Shown piece by piece: positions 43,195 through 51,596 of a stretch of DNA of 64,000 nucleotides (its first letter is position 1; each line of letters begins with the position of its first letter). Under the pieces are notes generated by a model. It did not search any database, was not told where the DNA came from, and worked only from the letters and a program-made list of their open reading frames with translations. Source of the stretch: JAIBBD01 sp041390685 (GTDB lineage: Bacteria; Chloroflexota; Dehalococcoidia; UBA2979); NCBI GenBank assembly GCA_041390685.1, contig JAWKPL010000001.1:186001-250000 (forward strand), in the 5' to 3' direction. The position numbers and the translations under genes were made by a program.

Positions 43195-43480
43195 CCTGTT
43201 CGTCCTTATGTCGCTAGCATCGATTGTGCCGCGAATGTTAGGTTGGCTCCCTCAACGGACGTCCGGCGGCGGGGGCTGTGAGTCGGCAGGCGCGGGTACC
43301 AGCGTCCTCGGACGGCCGATGATGAGGCGAGCGGCGCGCTTATGAACGGGGCGCTCATGCGCAGCGAGGCGAGGGCCGCGTCCGCGGCCGCCTGCGCGGC
43401 ATCGGGCAGCTCGATGCGCAGTGCGCGCCCGAACGGACTGATACCGATGGCCTGGAGCAACTGCAGGTGCGGTCGGCCTC
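43195..43480. other. gene-poor stretch, probable decay zone
   Basis: No convincing gene on either strand. A minus-strand open frame covering 43206-43580 has a protein-like middle (GISPFGRALRIELPDAAQAA) but no ribosome site and an improbable N-terminus. The next stretch holds a short ORF and a regulator fragment, so this looks like a decayed patch between the dehydrogenase operon and the nuclease gene. Confidence 0.4.
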
Positions 43481-43687
43481 GTGGAGCGGGGCGGACGGCG
43501 ATACGACCTCGTCGGTCAGGACGCGGCCGGCGAAGCGGTCGCCATACGCCGCGCGGAGAGGGATGCCCGCGAGGAAGCATACGAACGCCGCGCGGAGCGC
43601 CGACTGCGCGAACGATATGAAGATGACGGCCGCATCGAACTGGCGGACGCGGAGGTCATTGATGAGGGCCTGCTCGACGGACGCTGA
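43481..43687 (+). CDS. short hypothetical protein, possibly a gene fragment
   Basis: 68 residues from a GTG. The sequence ERGGRRYDLVGQDAAGEAVA followed by a highly charged helix (ERDAREEAYERRAERRLRERY) and DDGRIELADAEVIDEGLLDG looks protein-like. However, the frame is open upstream without a start, suggesting a truncated gene. No family recognised. It is followed by a response-regulator remnant. Confidence 0.4.
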   Translation: MERGGRRYDLVGQDAAGEAVAIRRAERDAREEAYERRAERRLRERYEDDGRIELADAEVIDEGLLDGR

Positions 43688-43713
43688 CTCACGGCCCGGA
43701 GTGAGTACCCATC

Positions 43714-43842
43714 GTGGTGGTATCGGCGAACCACGCGGCCCGCACGCTGGCGGAACAACTCGAGGCGCAGGCGGTGCTGGAGAAGCCGTTCGACCTCACG
43801 CGCCTCATCGACACACTCGCGCGGCTCATCGCGGCCAGGTAG
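43714..43842 (+). pseudogene. C-terminal remnant of a response-regulator receiver domain
   Basis: Residues VVVSANHAARTLAEQLEAQ continue as AVLEKPFDLTRLIDTLARLIA and stop. This is the last beta-alpha-beta portion of a receiver domain, with the invariant Lys-Pro (KPFDL) present. An in-frame TGA lies three codons upstream of the ATC preceding the GTG, and the Asp-phosphorylation part is absent. A stand-alone 42-residue product would be useless, so this is a degraded gene. Confidence 0.6.
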
Positions 43843-43869
43843 GCGGCCGGGCGCGCGACAGCGGCCGGA

Positions 43870-45345
43870 TCAGGCCAGTGTGACGCGCTCTCCGTAGGCG
43901 GGCACGGACGCCTTGACCCGCCGCCGCCGCAGCGCGGACGCGAATGCCTCAGAAGCCGCGTCCTCGCCGTGGACGACGAACACTCGGGGCGCCGGAGGAG
44001 GAGCCGATTGGACCCAGCGCAGCAGATCGCGGCGGCCGGCGTGGGCCGAGAAACCGTCGATGCTGGCGATCCGCGCGCGGACAGGCCACTCCTGCCCGAG
44101 GATGCGGACGGGGTCGTCGCCATCGACGATCCGGCGGCCCAGCGTGCCGTGGGCCTGGTAGCCGACAAAGAGGATGGTGCTCTCCGGCCTCGTGATGTTC
44201 GCGACGAGATGGTGCTTCACGCGTCCGCCGTTGCACATGCCGGCGCCGGCGATGATGACGGCCGTCCCCGCCACGCGGTTGATGGCCTTCGACGCCTCGA
44301 CGGAGCGGATGTACGTCAGGCCCGGAAACTCGAACGGGGAACTGCGGCCCCGGAACTCCTGCGCGAACGCGGGCGCCAGCGCCTCGAGGTGCCGGCGATG
44401 GAGCTGCGTGACGGATGTCGCCATCGGACTGTCGACGAAGACCAGGAGGCGCGGGATGCGGCGTCCGAGCAGGAGGTGGCGGAGGTGAAACAGCACGTCC
44501 TGGGTACGCCCGATGGCGAAGGCAGGGATGACGACGTTCCCGCCTGCCTCGACGGTGGAGTTGATGACGTCGGCGAGCTGGGAGGCGACATCCTCGTCCG
44601 GGTGTTCGCGGTCGCCATAGGTCGACTCCACAACGAGGTAGTCGGACTTCGGCGGCGGCTCCGGGTCGCGCAGCATGGGGTTCGCGCCGTGGCCCAGGTC
44701 GCCGGAGAAGGTGATCACGCGCTCGCCGTCCGGCGTGGCAACCTGCAGCGTCAGCACCGCAGAGCCGAGGATGTGGCCGGCGTCGCGGAACTCGGCGCGC
44801 ACGCCCGGGACGACCCCCCATGGGGCGTGGTACCCGGCGGTGCGCAGCGCGGCCACGGCGCGACGGGCGTCTGCGGGGGTGTAGAGGGGCACCTCGGGAT
44901 GCGGGCCGCGGCGGCCCTCGCGCTGATGACGGCGGCGCTTGAAGTCGGCGTCTTCAACGGCGATGCGCGCGGCGTCGGCGAGGACGATCGCCGCAAGGTC
45001 GGCGGTGGCGGGTGTGCACCAGGCGGGGCCGGAGAAGCCGGCACGGACGAGCCTCGGCAGGTAGCCGGAGTGATCGAGGTGGGCATGGGTGAGGATGACC
45101 GCGTCGATCGACCGGGGGTCGACGGGGAACGGATCCCAGTTGCGGTCCGCGAACTCGCGCTCCTGGTTCAACCCGCACTCGACGAGCACACGGCGTCCGC
45201 CCGCCTCAAGGAGAAAGCGCGATCCGGTAACGTTCCCGGCAGCCCCAAGGAAGCGGAGCACGGGACGGTCAGGCTGACGTGGGATGGGATCCTCCCGTGC
45301 CTCGCGACGCCGGACGCCGCTACGCGGGCGCCCTGACCGCGTCAC
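43870..45345 (-). CDS. metallo-beta-lactamase / beta-CASP RNA-processing protein
   Basis: 491 residues. FLGAAGNVTGSRFLLEAGGRR, the zinc site HAHLDHSG, and ITFSGDLGHG identify the MBL core. The beta-CASP domain (VVIPAFAIGRTQDVLFHLR, then GAGMCNGGRVKHHL) and IDGFSAHAGRRDLLRW with the final His follow. Family members are RNases or CPSF-like endonucleases. The GTG at 45345 overlaps the stress protein gene upstream by 26 bases and lacks a clear ribosome site. A GTG at 45264, just before the first conserved block, is an alternative start. Confidence 0.87.
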   Translation of the reverse strand: MTRSGRPRSGVRRREAREDPIPRQPDRPVLRFLGAAGNVTGSRFLLEAGGRRVLVECGLNQEREFADRNWDPFPVDPRSIDAVILTHAHLDHSGYLPRLVRAGFSGPAWCTPATADLAAIVLADAARIAVEDADFKRRRHQREGRRGPHPEVPLYTPADARRAVAALRTAGYHAPWGVVPGVRAEFRDAGHILGSAVLTLQVATPDGERVITFSGDLGHGANPMLRDPEPPPKSDYLVVESTYGDREHPDEDVASQLADVINSTVEAGGNVVIPAFAIGRTQDVLFHLRHLLLGRRIPRLLVFVDSPMATSVTQLHRRHLEALAPAFAQEFRGRSSPFEFPGLTYIRSVEASKAINRVAGTAVIIAGAGMCNGGRVKHHLVANITRPESTILFVGYQAHGTLGRRIVDGDDPVRILGQEWPVRARIASIDGFSAHAGRRDLLRWVQSAPPPAPRVFVVHGEDAASEAFASALRRRRVKASVPAYGERVTLA

Positions 45346-45850
45346 CGATGACGACCACAGGCACCGGCGACTCGCGGACGATGGCCTCGGCGGTGCTGCC
45401 CATGAGGATACGCGTGATGCCGCGGCGTCCGCGCGTCCCCATGACGATCAGCTCCGCACCGAAGTCCTTCGCGGCCTCGAGGATGGCGGTGGGTGGCTTC
45501 GCGCCCGAGACCACGCGCGACTCGATGGTGAGCCCGGGCAGGTGGTGGCTGGCGAGTGCGGCATCGCGCGCCTCGAGTTCGCCATGCACGCGCGCGAGCG
45601 CCTGACTGCGGTCCTCCATGAGCTGGGGCGAGGTGGGCGTGGGGATGTTGTAGCTGCTGCCGCTCCAGGAGCCCAGGGGCGTCGGCGTGCCCTGTGGCAA
45701 CGTCGATGCCGTCGACTCGTGGATGTCGGCGTCGTCTACGACGGTGAGGAGCCGGATCTGCGGGTCCTGTATGGAACGCAGCAACGCGGCGGCAGCAGCC
45801 ACCACCCGTTCAGCCTGATCGCTTGCGTCCACGGCGACGAGAATGTGCAT
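45320..45850 (-). CDS. universal stress protein (UspA)
   Basis: 176 residues. ILVAVDASDQAERVVAAAA opens the domain. GTRGRRGITRILMGSTAEAIVRESPVPVVV is the nucleotide loop and C-terminal beta-strand. A Pro/Ser/Thr-rich insertion after residue 50 (TPLGSWSGSSYNIPTPTSP) is unusual. It lies upstream of, and overlaps, the beta-CASP gene, so both are probably one transcript. Confidence 0.87.
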   Translation of the reverse strand: MHILVAVDASDQAERVVAAAAALLRSIQDPQIRLLTVVDDADIHESTASTLPQGTPTPLGSWSGSSYNIPTPTSPQLMEDRSQALARVHGELEARDAALASHHLPGLTIESRVVSGAKPPTAILEAAKDFGAELIVMGTRGRRGITRILMGSTAEAIVRESPVPVVVIGDAVRAPA

Positions 45851-45992
45851 GAGTCCCTCCGATCGCTACCAGCGTCCGGCTCGAGGGGGGTCGCGAGGAG
45901 GGCCGAACGTCCCGGCGGCGGGGGGTACCTCGTCCCGGAGAAGCGTGCGCCAGCCTCCGGCGCGGTGCGGAGGACCGGAGTAGGCTCGGCGT

Positions 45993-47102
45993 ATGGTGCA
46001 CTTCGCGCTGCGGACGTTGCTCTACGACCGGTTGCGGTTCCTGATCGCCGTGGGCGGCGTGGCGTTCGCGATCCTGCTCATGCTCGTCCTGCGCGGGATC
46101 CTCGATGGCACCGTCGCGAAGTCGACGGCGTACGTGGACCACGTCGGGGCAGACGTGTTCGTCGCACAGGAGGGGGTGCAGCACTTCGCGCTGTCCTCGT
46201 CCGTGATCCCGGCGACCGCGGAAACCGCCGCGCGGACCGTACCGGGCGTACGAGCAGCGCACGGCATCGTGAGCGTGCCCATCGTGGCCCGGATTGGTGG
46301 CGAGGAGGCCGCGGTGCGCCTCGTCGGGTTCGACCCGGAGGCCGGGCTCGGCGGACCGTGGTCCATGGCGGAGGGCACATCCGCGATCGACGAGCGCGGG
46401 ATCATCGTCGATTCGACGCTCGCCCGAAGCTCCGGGATCGACGCGGGCGACGCGATCACGCTCGCCGGCCAGGAGTTCGTGGTAGAGGGGCTCTCAAGGG
46501 GCACAAACGCACTCGCGGGAAACGTCGTGTTCGTCACGCGAGACACCGCGGCACGCATCGTGGGGCTCGAGGCGGCCTACAGCTACCTGCTCGTCCAGAT
46601 CGAGGCGGGAGCGAACGACGCCGATGTGGCGGAGCGGCTGCAGACGGCATTGCCAGGCGTGTCGGTGATGACGCGGGAGACGTTCTCGCGGAACGAACGG
46701 GACCTGCTGAGTGGCCTGTTCGTCACGCCGGTGAACGTGATGGCGGTTATCGGCGTGCTTGTCGGCATCATGGTGGTCGGGCTCACGATCTACACGGTGG
46801 CCTCGGAGCGCCTGCGCGACTTCGGGGTACTGAAGGCAATCGGTGCATCGAACCGGTATGTCTACCTGGTGATCCTGCGGCTGGGACTGCTGGTGGCGGT
46901 GTTCGGATTCGGTCTGGGGCTGGGGGCGGGGTACCTCGTGAAGCCGCTGGTGGAGTACTTCGTACCCGACCTGGGGATCGCGTACCGGCCGCCGTTCATC
47001 GTGGCCGTCTTCGGGATGGCGGCCGGGATGAGCCTGCTGGCGGCGCTGCTGCCGGTGTACCGCATCGCGGGTGTCGACCCGAAGGAAGTGTTCAAGACGT
47101 GA
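45993..47102 (+). CDS. FtsX/MacB-type ABC transporter permease
   Basis: 369 residues. An N-terminal helix (RFLIAVGGVAFAILLMLVLRG) precedes a large extracytoplasmic domain of about 220 residues. Three C-terminal helices follow (VNVMAVIGVLVGIMVVGL, VYLVILRLGLLVAVFGFGLG and a last one ending PVYRIAGVDPKEVFKT). This is the MacB/LolC layout. It overlaps the ATPase gene by four bases (GTGA). The pair likely exports or extracts lipoproteins, peptides or lipids. Confidence 0.87.
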   Translation: MVHFALRTLLYDRLRFLIAVGGVAFAILLMLVLRGILDGTVAKSTAYVDHVGADVFVAQEGVQHFALSSSVIPATAETAARTVPGVRAAHGIVSVPIVARIGGEEAAVRLVGFDPEAGLGGPWSMAEGTSAIDERGIIVDSTLARSSGIDAGDAITLAGQEFVVEGLSRGTNALAGNVVFVTRDTAARIVGLEAAYSYLLVQIEAGANDADVAERLQTALPGVSVMTRETFSRNERDLLSGLFVTPVNVMAVIGVLVGIMVVGLTIYTVASERLRDFGVLKAIGASNRYVYLVILRLGLLVAVFGFGLGLGAGYLVKPLVEYFVPDLGIAYRPPFIVAVFGMAAGMSLLAALLPVYRIAGVDPKEVFKT

Positions 47103-47839
47103 CGGCGCCACTCGAACTGGCCGGCGTGCGGAAGGTGTACGGGCACGCGCCCACCGAGGTCGTCGCGGTCGACGAGGTGACGTTCACCGTCCCGCAGGGC
47201 CGCGTGGTCGTCGTCCTGGGCCCATCCGGAAGCGGCAAGACGACGCTGCTCTCGATCGCGGGGTGTCTGCTGCGGCCGACCGCGGGCACGGTGCGGGTCG
47301 TCGGCAAGGACGTGACCTCGATGTCCGAGCGGGCGTTGCCGGCGGTGCGGTTGCGTCACATCGGGTTCGTGTTCCAGACGTTCAACCTCCTCGACCCGCT
47401 GACGGCGCTCGAGAACGTGCTGATGCCGATGAACCTCGCGGGCCGCAGCGACGCGGCGGCGCGGGCACGGGCGCACGAGTTGCTGGCCGAGCTCGGGCTG
47501 GAGCACCGGCTGCGAAGCACGCCGGGCGAGCTGAGCGCGGGCGAACGGCAGCGGGTCGCGATCGCGCGGGCGCTGGCGAACGAGCCCGCCCTGGTGCTCG
47601 CGGACGAGCCGACGGCCAACCTGGACTCAGGGACGGGGCAGCGGGTGATGCAGCTGCTGTCCAGGCTCGTGCGTGACGGCGCGGCGCAGGCGCTGGTGGT
47701 GGTGACGCACGACACGCGGGTGCTGGAGTTCGCGGACGAGACGTACTGGATGGAGGACGGACGGCTGCGACAGGACGCGGCCCCGGGTAGCCCGGATGGT
47801 TCCTCGCGAGCGTCGGAACGCGAACGCGGAGGGACGTAG
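47099..47839 (+). CDS. ABC transporter ATP-binding protein, LolD/MacB-type
   Basis: 246 residues, starting with GTG inside the permease stop. Walker A is GPSGSGKTTLLSIAGC, and the Q-loop is FVFQTFNLLDPL. The signature is ELSAGERQRVAIARA, Walker B is LVLADEPTANLD, and the H-loop is VVVTHDTRV. The stop codon lies at the loop of the terminator hairpin. It pairs with the permease just upstream. Confidence 0.92.
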   Translation: MTAPLELAGVRKVYGHAPTEVVAVDEVTFTVPQGRVVVVLGPSGSGKTTLLSIAGCLLRPTAGTVRVVGKDVTSMSERALPAVRLRHIGFVFQTFNLLDPLTALENVLMPMNLAGRSDAAARARAHELLAELGLEHRLRSTPGELSAGERQRVAIARALANEPALVLADEPTANLDSGTGQRVMQLLSRLVRDGAAQALVVVTHDTRVLEFADETYWMEDGRLRQDAAPGSPDGSSRASERERGGT

Positions 47840-47853
47840 GTCCCTCCGCGTTC
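47822..47853. terminator. terminator overlapping the ATPase stop codon
   Basis: Perfect 14-bp stem GAACGCGGAGGGAC with GTAG loop; the TAG stop (47837-47839) overlaps the loop. It lies between convergent genes and probably serves both. Confidence 0.75.
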
Positions 47854-47874
47854 AGTCATTGCCCGAAGGCGGAA

Positions 47875-49197
47875 CTAGTCGGGGTTGGCGCTCCAGATCA
47901 GGAAGTCGGCCAGCGCGACCGGCATCGGGCCGCCGGAGACACCGACGTCGTGCTTGCCGGTGATCTGGCGCTCCCCGGCGCGGCCCTGGATCTGCTGGAT
48001 GCTGTCGGTGTGCATCCAGTAGCGAGTGCGCCCGCTACCCACGTTGCCGCCGCTGGGTGAGATCGGCGCCGGGCCGTTGATGCTGATGTCCTGCGAGGCG
48101 AAGTAGTCGAGCGCCTCGCCGCGCTTGATGCCAGCGAAGCCCAGGCCTTCGAGGTGGAACACGTGGAAGAGGCTGAAGCCGTCGTACATGTTCTCGAAGT
48201 CAAGGTCGGCGGCGCTGATGCCGGCGCCCTCGTAGAGCATGCGGGCGTTGCGCGCGGTGGAGTCCTCGCACTCCTCGAGCGTGGGCACGCTCGAGCGGAT
48301 CTTGTAGCGGTCCGAAGCGTGGTTCAGGATGTAGACAGGCTTCTGGGCCATGCTGCGCGCGCGCTCCGCGGTGGTGAGCAGGTAGGCGCAGGCGTTCATG
48401 ATCGGGATGTCGTTGTCGTAGAGGTTGGCCGGCTTTGCGACCCACCGAGCGTTGACGTAGTCCTCGTGCGTCAGGTGCTCGGGGCGGTGCTGGTACCAGT
48501 AGCCCTCCGGGAACTTGAGGCCGTTCTCACGCGAGTTGGTCATGAACGGCGCCATCATGTCGTGGGTCTTGCCGTACTTGTGCATGTAGCGCTGGAACTG
48601 GGTGGCGGTGTCGAAGGAAGCCGGCCCAGCCCAGTTGTGCCACTTGCCGTAGCCCGAAATCGTGTCCTGGGCGTTGGCGCCGCCCTGGTAGTAGCGGCCG
48701 TCGAGGTTGTGCCAGGCCTTCACGACGAGGCACGTGTTCGTCTGGCCGTTGCCAACCGCCTGCGCCGCGACGACGAGCGCGTTCGACATGCAGATGGGAC
48801 CAATCATCGTGAACTTGACGTTGGTCAGCTCCGGCATGTTCTTGATGAGCCACTCGGCGCTGAGCTGGGCAATGCCGTCGAGGGGGTCGTCGGTCGGGTT
48901 GTAAGCGTTGACGACGTCTTCCGGGATCGGGCGGCCCGCCGGCCAGTGGGCGCCGGTGGTGGTGCTGTTGTCGAGGACGATGCCGTCGACCTGGTCACCG
49001 GTGACGCCCGCGTCCGCCATCGCCTGACGCATGGCCTGGATGGTCCACGCGCCGATGGTGTTCTCGGCGGTCCCGTCCCAGCGGCGGCCCGTCGGTGAGT
49101 GACCGATGCCGACCGCGGCGACCTTGCCTCGGTGCTCCCAGATCCCGAGACCTTCCTCCGTGCGGTACATCTCGGGGCCAGCAACCGGAGTAACCAT
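47875..49197 (-). CDS. thiolase-like protein (SCP-x family) with cysteine
   Basis: About 440 residues. Related in outline to the first protein of the window. It has GKVAAVGIGHSPTGRRWDG at the N-terminus, GPICMSNALVVAAQAVGNG with a Cys where the thiolase nucleophile is expected, and MYDGFSLFHVFHLEGLGF. It ends with PSGGNVGSGRTRYWMH. No DUF35 gene is adjacent. Start placed at ATG 49197 (GGGTGG upstream), not at the GTG-rich extension to 49308. It may be a CoA thiolase/acyltransferase; substrate unknown. Confidence 0.85.
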   Translation of the reverse strand: MVTPVAGPEMYRTEEGLGIWEHRGKVAAVGIGHSPTGRRWDGTAENTIGAWTIQAMRQAMADAGVTGDQVDGIVLDNSTTTGAHWPAGRPIPEDVVNAYNPTDDPLDGIAQLSAEWLIKNMPELTNVKFTMIGPICMSNALVVAAQAVGNGQTNTCLVVKAWHNLDGRYYQGGANAQDTISGYGKWHNWAGPASFDTATQFQRYMHKYGKTHDMMAPFMTNSRENGLKFPEGYWYQHRPEHLTHEDYVNARWVAKPANLYDNDIPIMNACAYLLTTAERARSMAQKPVYILNHASDRYKIRSSVPTLEECEDSTARNARMLYEGAGISAADLDFENMYDGFSLFHVFHLEGLGFAGIKRGEALDYFASQDISINGPAPISPSGGNVGSGRTRYWMHTDSIQQIQGRAGERQITGKHDVGVSGGPMPVALADFLIWSANPD

Positions 49198-49356
49198 GCT
49201 TCCACCCTTCTTCCCGTCGGCGGGGTGCCCCCTCGCCGCGACTGCAACCGCGCCGGTCCGACGCGACAATGCTCTGACGCTGCGTATTAAACCCGAACTC
49301 CACCACATTTGCCATCGTGGCGTTCGCGCGCGTGATTTTGGCGCGACCGCACACGG

Positions 49357-50691
49357 TTATGTCGAGTTGAATTGCCGGACGAAGGTGTCGACGACCGCGG
49401 CCAGTTCGGCATCGCGCGCCTCGCGAAGCTCGTAGCGGGCACGGACGACGGGAAGCCGCAGCGGGATCAGGGCTGCGAGGTCGATCGGGGTGCCGCTCAC
49501 GATGACGTCCGCGGGGGCCGCATCGAGCGTGGCGCGCAGCGCATCGAGTTGCGCGCCGTCGTAGCCCATCGCCGGCAGAACGGTGCCGATATGCGCGTAC
49601 TGCTCGTAGACGTCCCGGATGGCGGGGGCGGCGAACTCGCGCGGGTCGACGACGGCCGACGGACGCGCGTCGAGGGCGGCGGCGTAGCCGGCGCCGTGCG
49701 GCATGCCGCCGTGCGTGATGGTGGGGCCATCCTCGACGACGACGACGCGCCGGCCCGTGACCGCGGCCGCGTCGTCCAGGCTGACGGGGGACGCGGTGCG
49801 CACGATGCGGGCGCGCGGGTTCGCGGCCCGGACGATGGCCTCGAGGCGATCGACATCGTCCGGCGGCGCTGCGTCGACCTTGTTCACGATGACGACGTCC
49901 GCCATGCGGAGGACGGTCTCGCCCGGGTGGTAGGCCGTCGCGTGGTCGGGCCGCAGGGCGTCGACCACGCAGAAATGGAGGTCCGGGCGCAGGAAGGGGA
50001 AGTCGTTGTTGCCGCCGTCCCAGACGATGATGTCCGCCTCTCGCGTGGCCTCCGCGGCGATCGCGACGTAGTCCACGCCTGCGTAGACCACGTTGCCCGC
50101 GGCAAGGTGCGGCTCGTACTCCTCGCGCTCCTCGATCGTGCAGCCGGCGGCGGCGAGGTCGGAGCGCGAGGCGAAGCGCTGAACGCGCTGGCGTTCGAGG
50201 TCGCCGTACGGCATCGGGTGCCGGAGGACGGCCACGCGGAGCCCGGCGTCACGGAGCTGACGTCCCAGCCAGCGAGAGACCTGCGACTTGCCGGCGCCGG
50301 TGCGTACGGCGGACACGGCGACCACCGGGACGCCGGCTTCAATCATCGTGCGCGCCGGACCGAGCAGCATGAAATCGGCGCCCGCGGCGAGCGCGCGCGA
50401 GGCTCGATGCATCACTTCCTCGTGGCGCAGGTCGCTGTAAGCGAAGACGACGAGGTCCGCCTCGTGCTCCGCGATCACCGCCTCGAGGGCGGCCTCATCG
50501 ACGATGGGGATGCCCCGCGGGTACCTCGGTCCCGCAAGCGCCGCCGGGTACGTCCGGCCCGCGATTCCCGGGATCTGGGCGGCAGTAAAGGCGACGACGT
50601 CGATGGACGGGTCGTCGTGGAAGACGACATTGAAGTTGTGGAAGTCGCGGCCTGCCGCGCCCACGATGACGGCTCGCCTGGGCTGCAACAT
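49357..50691 (-). CDS. cyclic 2,3-diphosphoglycerate synthetase-like GTPase
   Basis: 444 residues. An N-terminal Rossmann-like part (RRAVIVGAAGRDFHNFNVVF, then LVVFAYSDLRHEEV) leads to a P-loop domain with VSAVRTGAGKSQVSRWLG. NKVDAAPPDDVDRLEAIV resembles a G-protein NKxD motif. The C-terminal part has DGPTITHGGMPHGAGYAAA. Bacterial homologues of archaeal cyclic 2,3-diphosphoglycerate synthetase share this architecture. It is not known that the bacterial proteins make that solute, so the name is family-based only. Confidence 0.78.
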   Translation of the reverse strand: MLQPRRAVIVGAAGRDFHNFNVVFHDDPSIDVVAFTAAQIPGIAGRTYPAALAGPRYPRGIPIVDEAALEAVIAEHEADLVVFAYSDLRHEEVMHRASRALAAGADFMLLGPARTMIEAGVPVVAVSAVRTGAGKSQVSRWLGRQLRDAGLRVAVLRHPMPYGDLERQRVQRFASRSDLAAAGCTIEEREEYEPHLAAGNVVYAGVDYVAIAAEATREADIIVWDGGNNDFPFLRPDLHFCVVDALRPDHATAYHPGETVLRMADVVIVNKVDAAPPDDVDRLEAIVRAANPRARIVRTASPVSLDDAAAVTGRRVVVVEDGPTITHGGMPHGAGYAAALDARPSAVVDPREFAAPAIRDVYEQYAHIGTVLPAMGYDGAQLDALRATLDAAPADVIVSGTPIDLAALIPLRLPVVRARYELREARDAELAAVVDTFVRQFNST

Positions 50692-50760
50692 GGCTCCTCC
50701 TCGCAGCCCCTCGATTGTACGGACGGCGGGGACGGCCCTGGAGCCGAGGCCCCCTCGACC

Positions 50761-51081
50761 TCAGGCCTCGCGCAGATACGACGGGATCGAGCCCGGGAGC
50801 CGCGCGTCCGGCCACCCGGCGACGCCGCGGAGCGAGCCCTCGAGTGGCGAGTGGTGCTGCCAGCCGCGGCGCGCCATCTCGGCTGTCTGCTCATCGTGGC
50901 GGAGGCGGAGGGCCTCGCCGTGCCCACGCCAACGCAGCGTCTCCGGGTGTCGTGCATAGCCAACACGCGATTCGCCGTTCTCGATGCGGCGCAGGATGTT
51001 CCAGAGGGCATGGAGCTCGCGGTGCTCCCCGAGGAGGTGGGAGCGCGAGAGCCGCTCGCATGGGACGTCCCAGATGCGCAT
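50761..51081 (-). CDS. pyrimidine-dimer DNA glycosylase/endonuclease V-like protein
   Basis: 106 residues. MRIWDVPCERLSRSHLLGEH and ELHALWNILRR, then HPETLRWRGHGEALRLRHDE, fit the Pyr_excise family related to T4 endonuclease V (DenV), which removes UV-induced dimers. The catalytic residue near the N-terminus cannot be assigned by eye. It overlaps the SRPBCC gene stop by one base (TGATG) and is last in a three-gene operon. Frames extending further upstream are antisense artefacts. Confidence 0.75.
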   Translation of the reverse strand: MRIWDVPCERLSRSHLLGEHRELHALWNILRRIENGESRVGYARHPETLRWRGHGEALRLRHDEQTAEMARRGWQHHSPLEGSLRGVAGWPDARLPGSIPSYLREA

Positions 51082-51596
51082 CAGACGTACGCGGAGAGCG
51101 GACGAAGGCTCGGAGACGGCGCCGAGGCGTCCGGTCGCGCGCGCGAGTTGAAGCGCCGGTCGAGGACGTCCCCCCGGTACTCGAAGATGCGCTCGATCCG
51201 CGGCCGGACGACGGCGTGCGCGAGCGAGCCGAGGCGGCCGAACGGCAGGGCGTAATAGACAAGGTCGCGCATCTCGGTCATCCCGCCCACGGGACGGAAC
51301 GTGTGCTCGTGGTGCCACAGGCGGTACGGCCCCAACCGTTGCTCGTCGACGAACATCACGCGTTCCACGACGTGAGTGATCTCGGTGACCCATTCGACCG
51401 GGATGCCGAGCAGCGGCTTCACGCGGTAGGCGACGAAGAGGCCCGGGTAGACGTGCTCAGGTACGGGCGTGGTGATCTCGAAGCCCATCTCCGGCGGGGT
51501 GATGGCGGCGAGGTTGCGCGGGTCGGAGAAGAACGTCCACGCCTCCTCGATCGGCGCGTCGATGAGCTGGGTGGTCTCGAAGCGGTGCAGGGTCAT
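51081..51596 (-). CDS. SRPBCC/polyketide-cyclase-like ligand-binding protein
   Basis: 171 residues. LHRFETTQLIDAPIEEAWTF opens a START/SRPBCC fold, with AYRVKPLLGIPVEWVTEITH in the central sheet and LGSLAHAVVRPRIERIFEYR near the end of the fold. A Ser/Pro tail follows. It is coupled to the epimerase gene by ATGA overlap (51593-51596). In other genomes such proteins sit beside TIGR01777 epimerases and photolyases; here the UV repair gene follows. The ligand is unknown. Confidence 0.8.
   Translation of the reverse strand: MTLHRFETTQLIDAPIEEAWTFFSDPRNLAAITPPEMGFEITTPVPEHVYPGLFVAYRVKPLLGIPVEWVTEITHVVERVMFVDEQRLGPYRLWHHEHTFRPVGGMTEMRDLVYYALPFGRLGSLAHAVVRPRIERIFEYRGDVLDRRFNSRARPDASAPSPSLRPLSAYV

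Noticed and set aside
43206..43580. Minus-strand 124-codon open frame
   Set aside because: Only its middle looks protein-like; no ribosome site and an arginine/proline-rich start. Treated as part of a decayed region.
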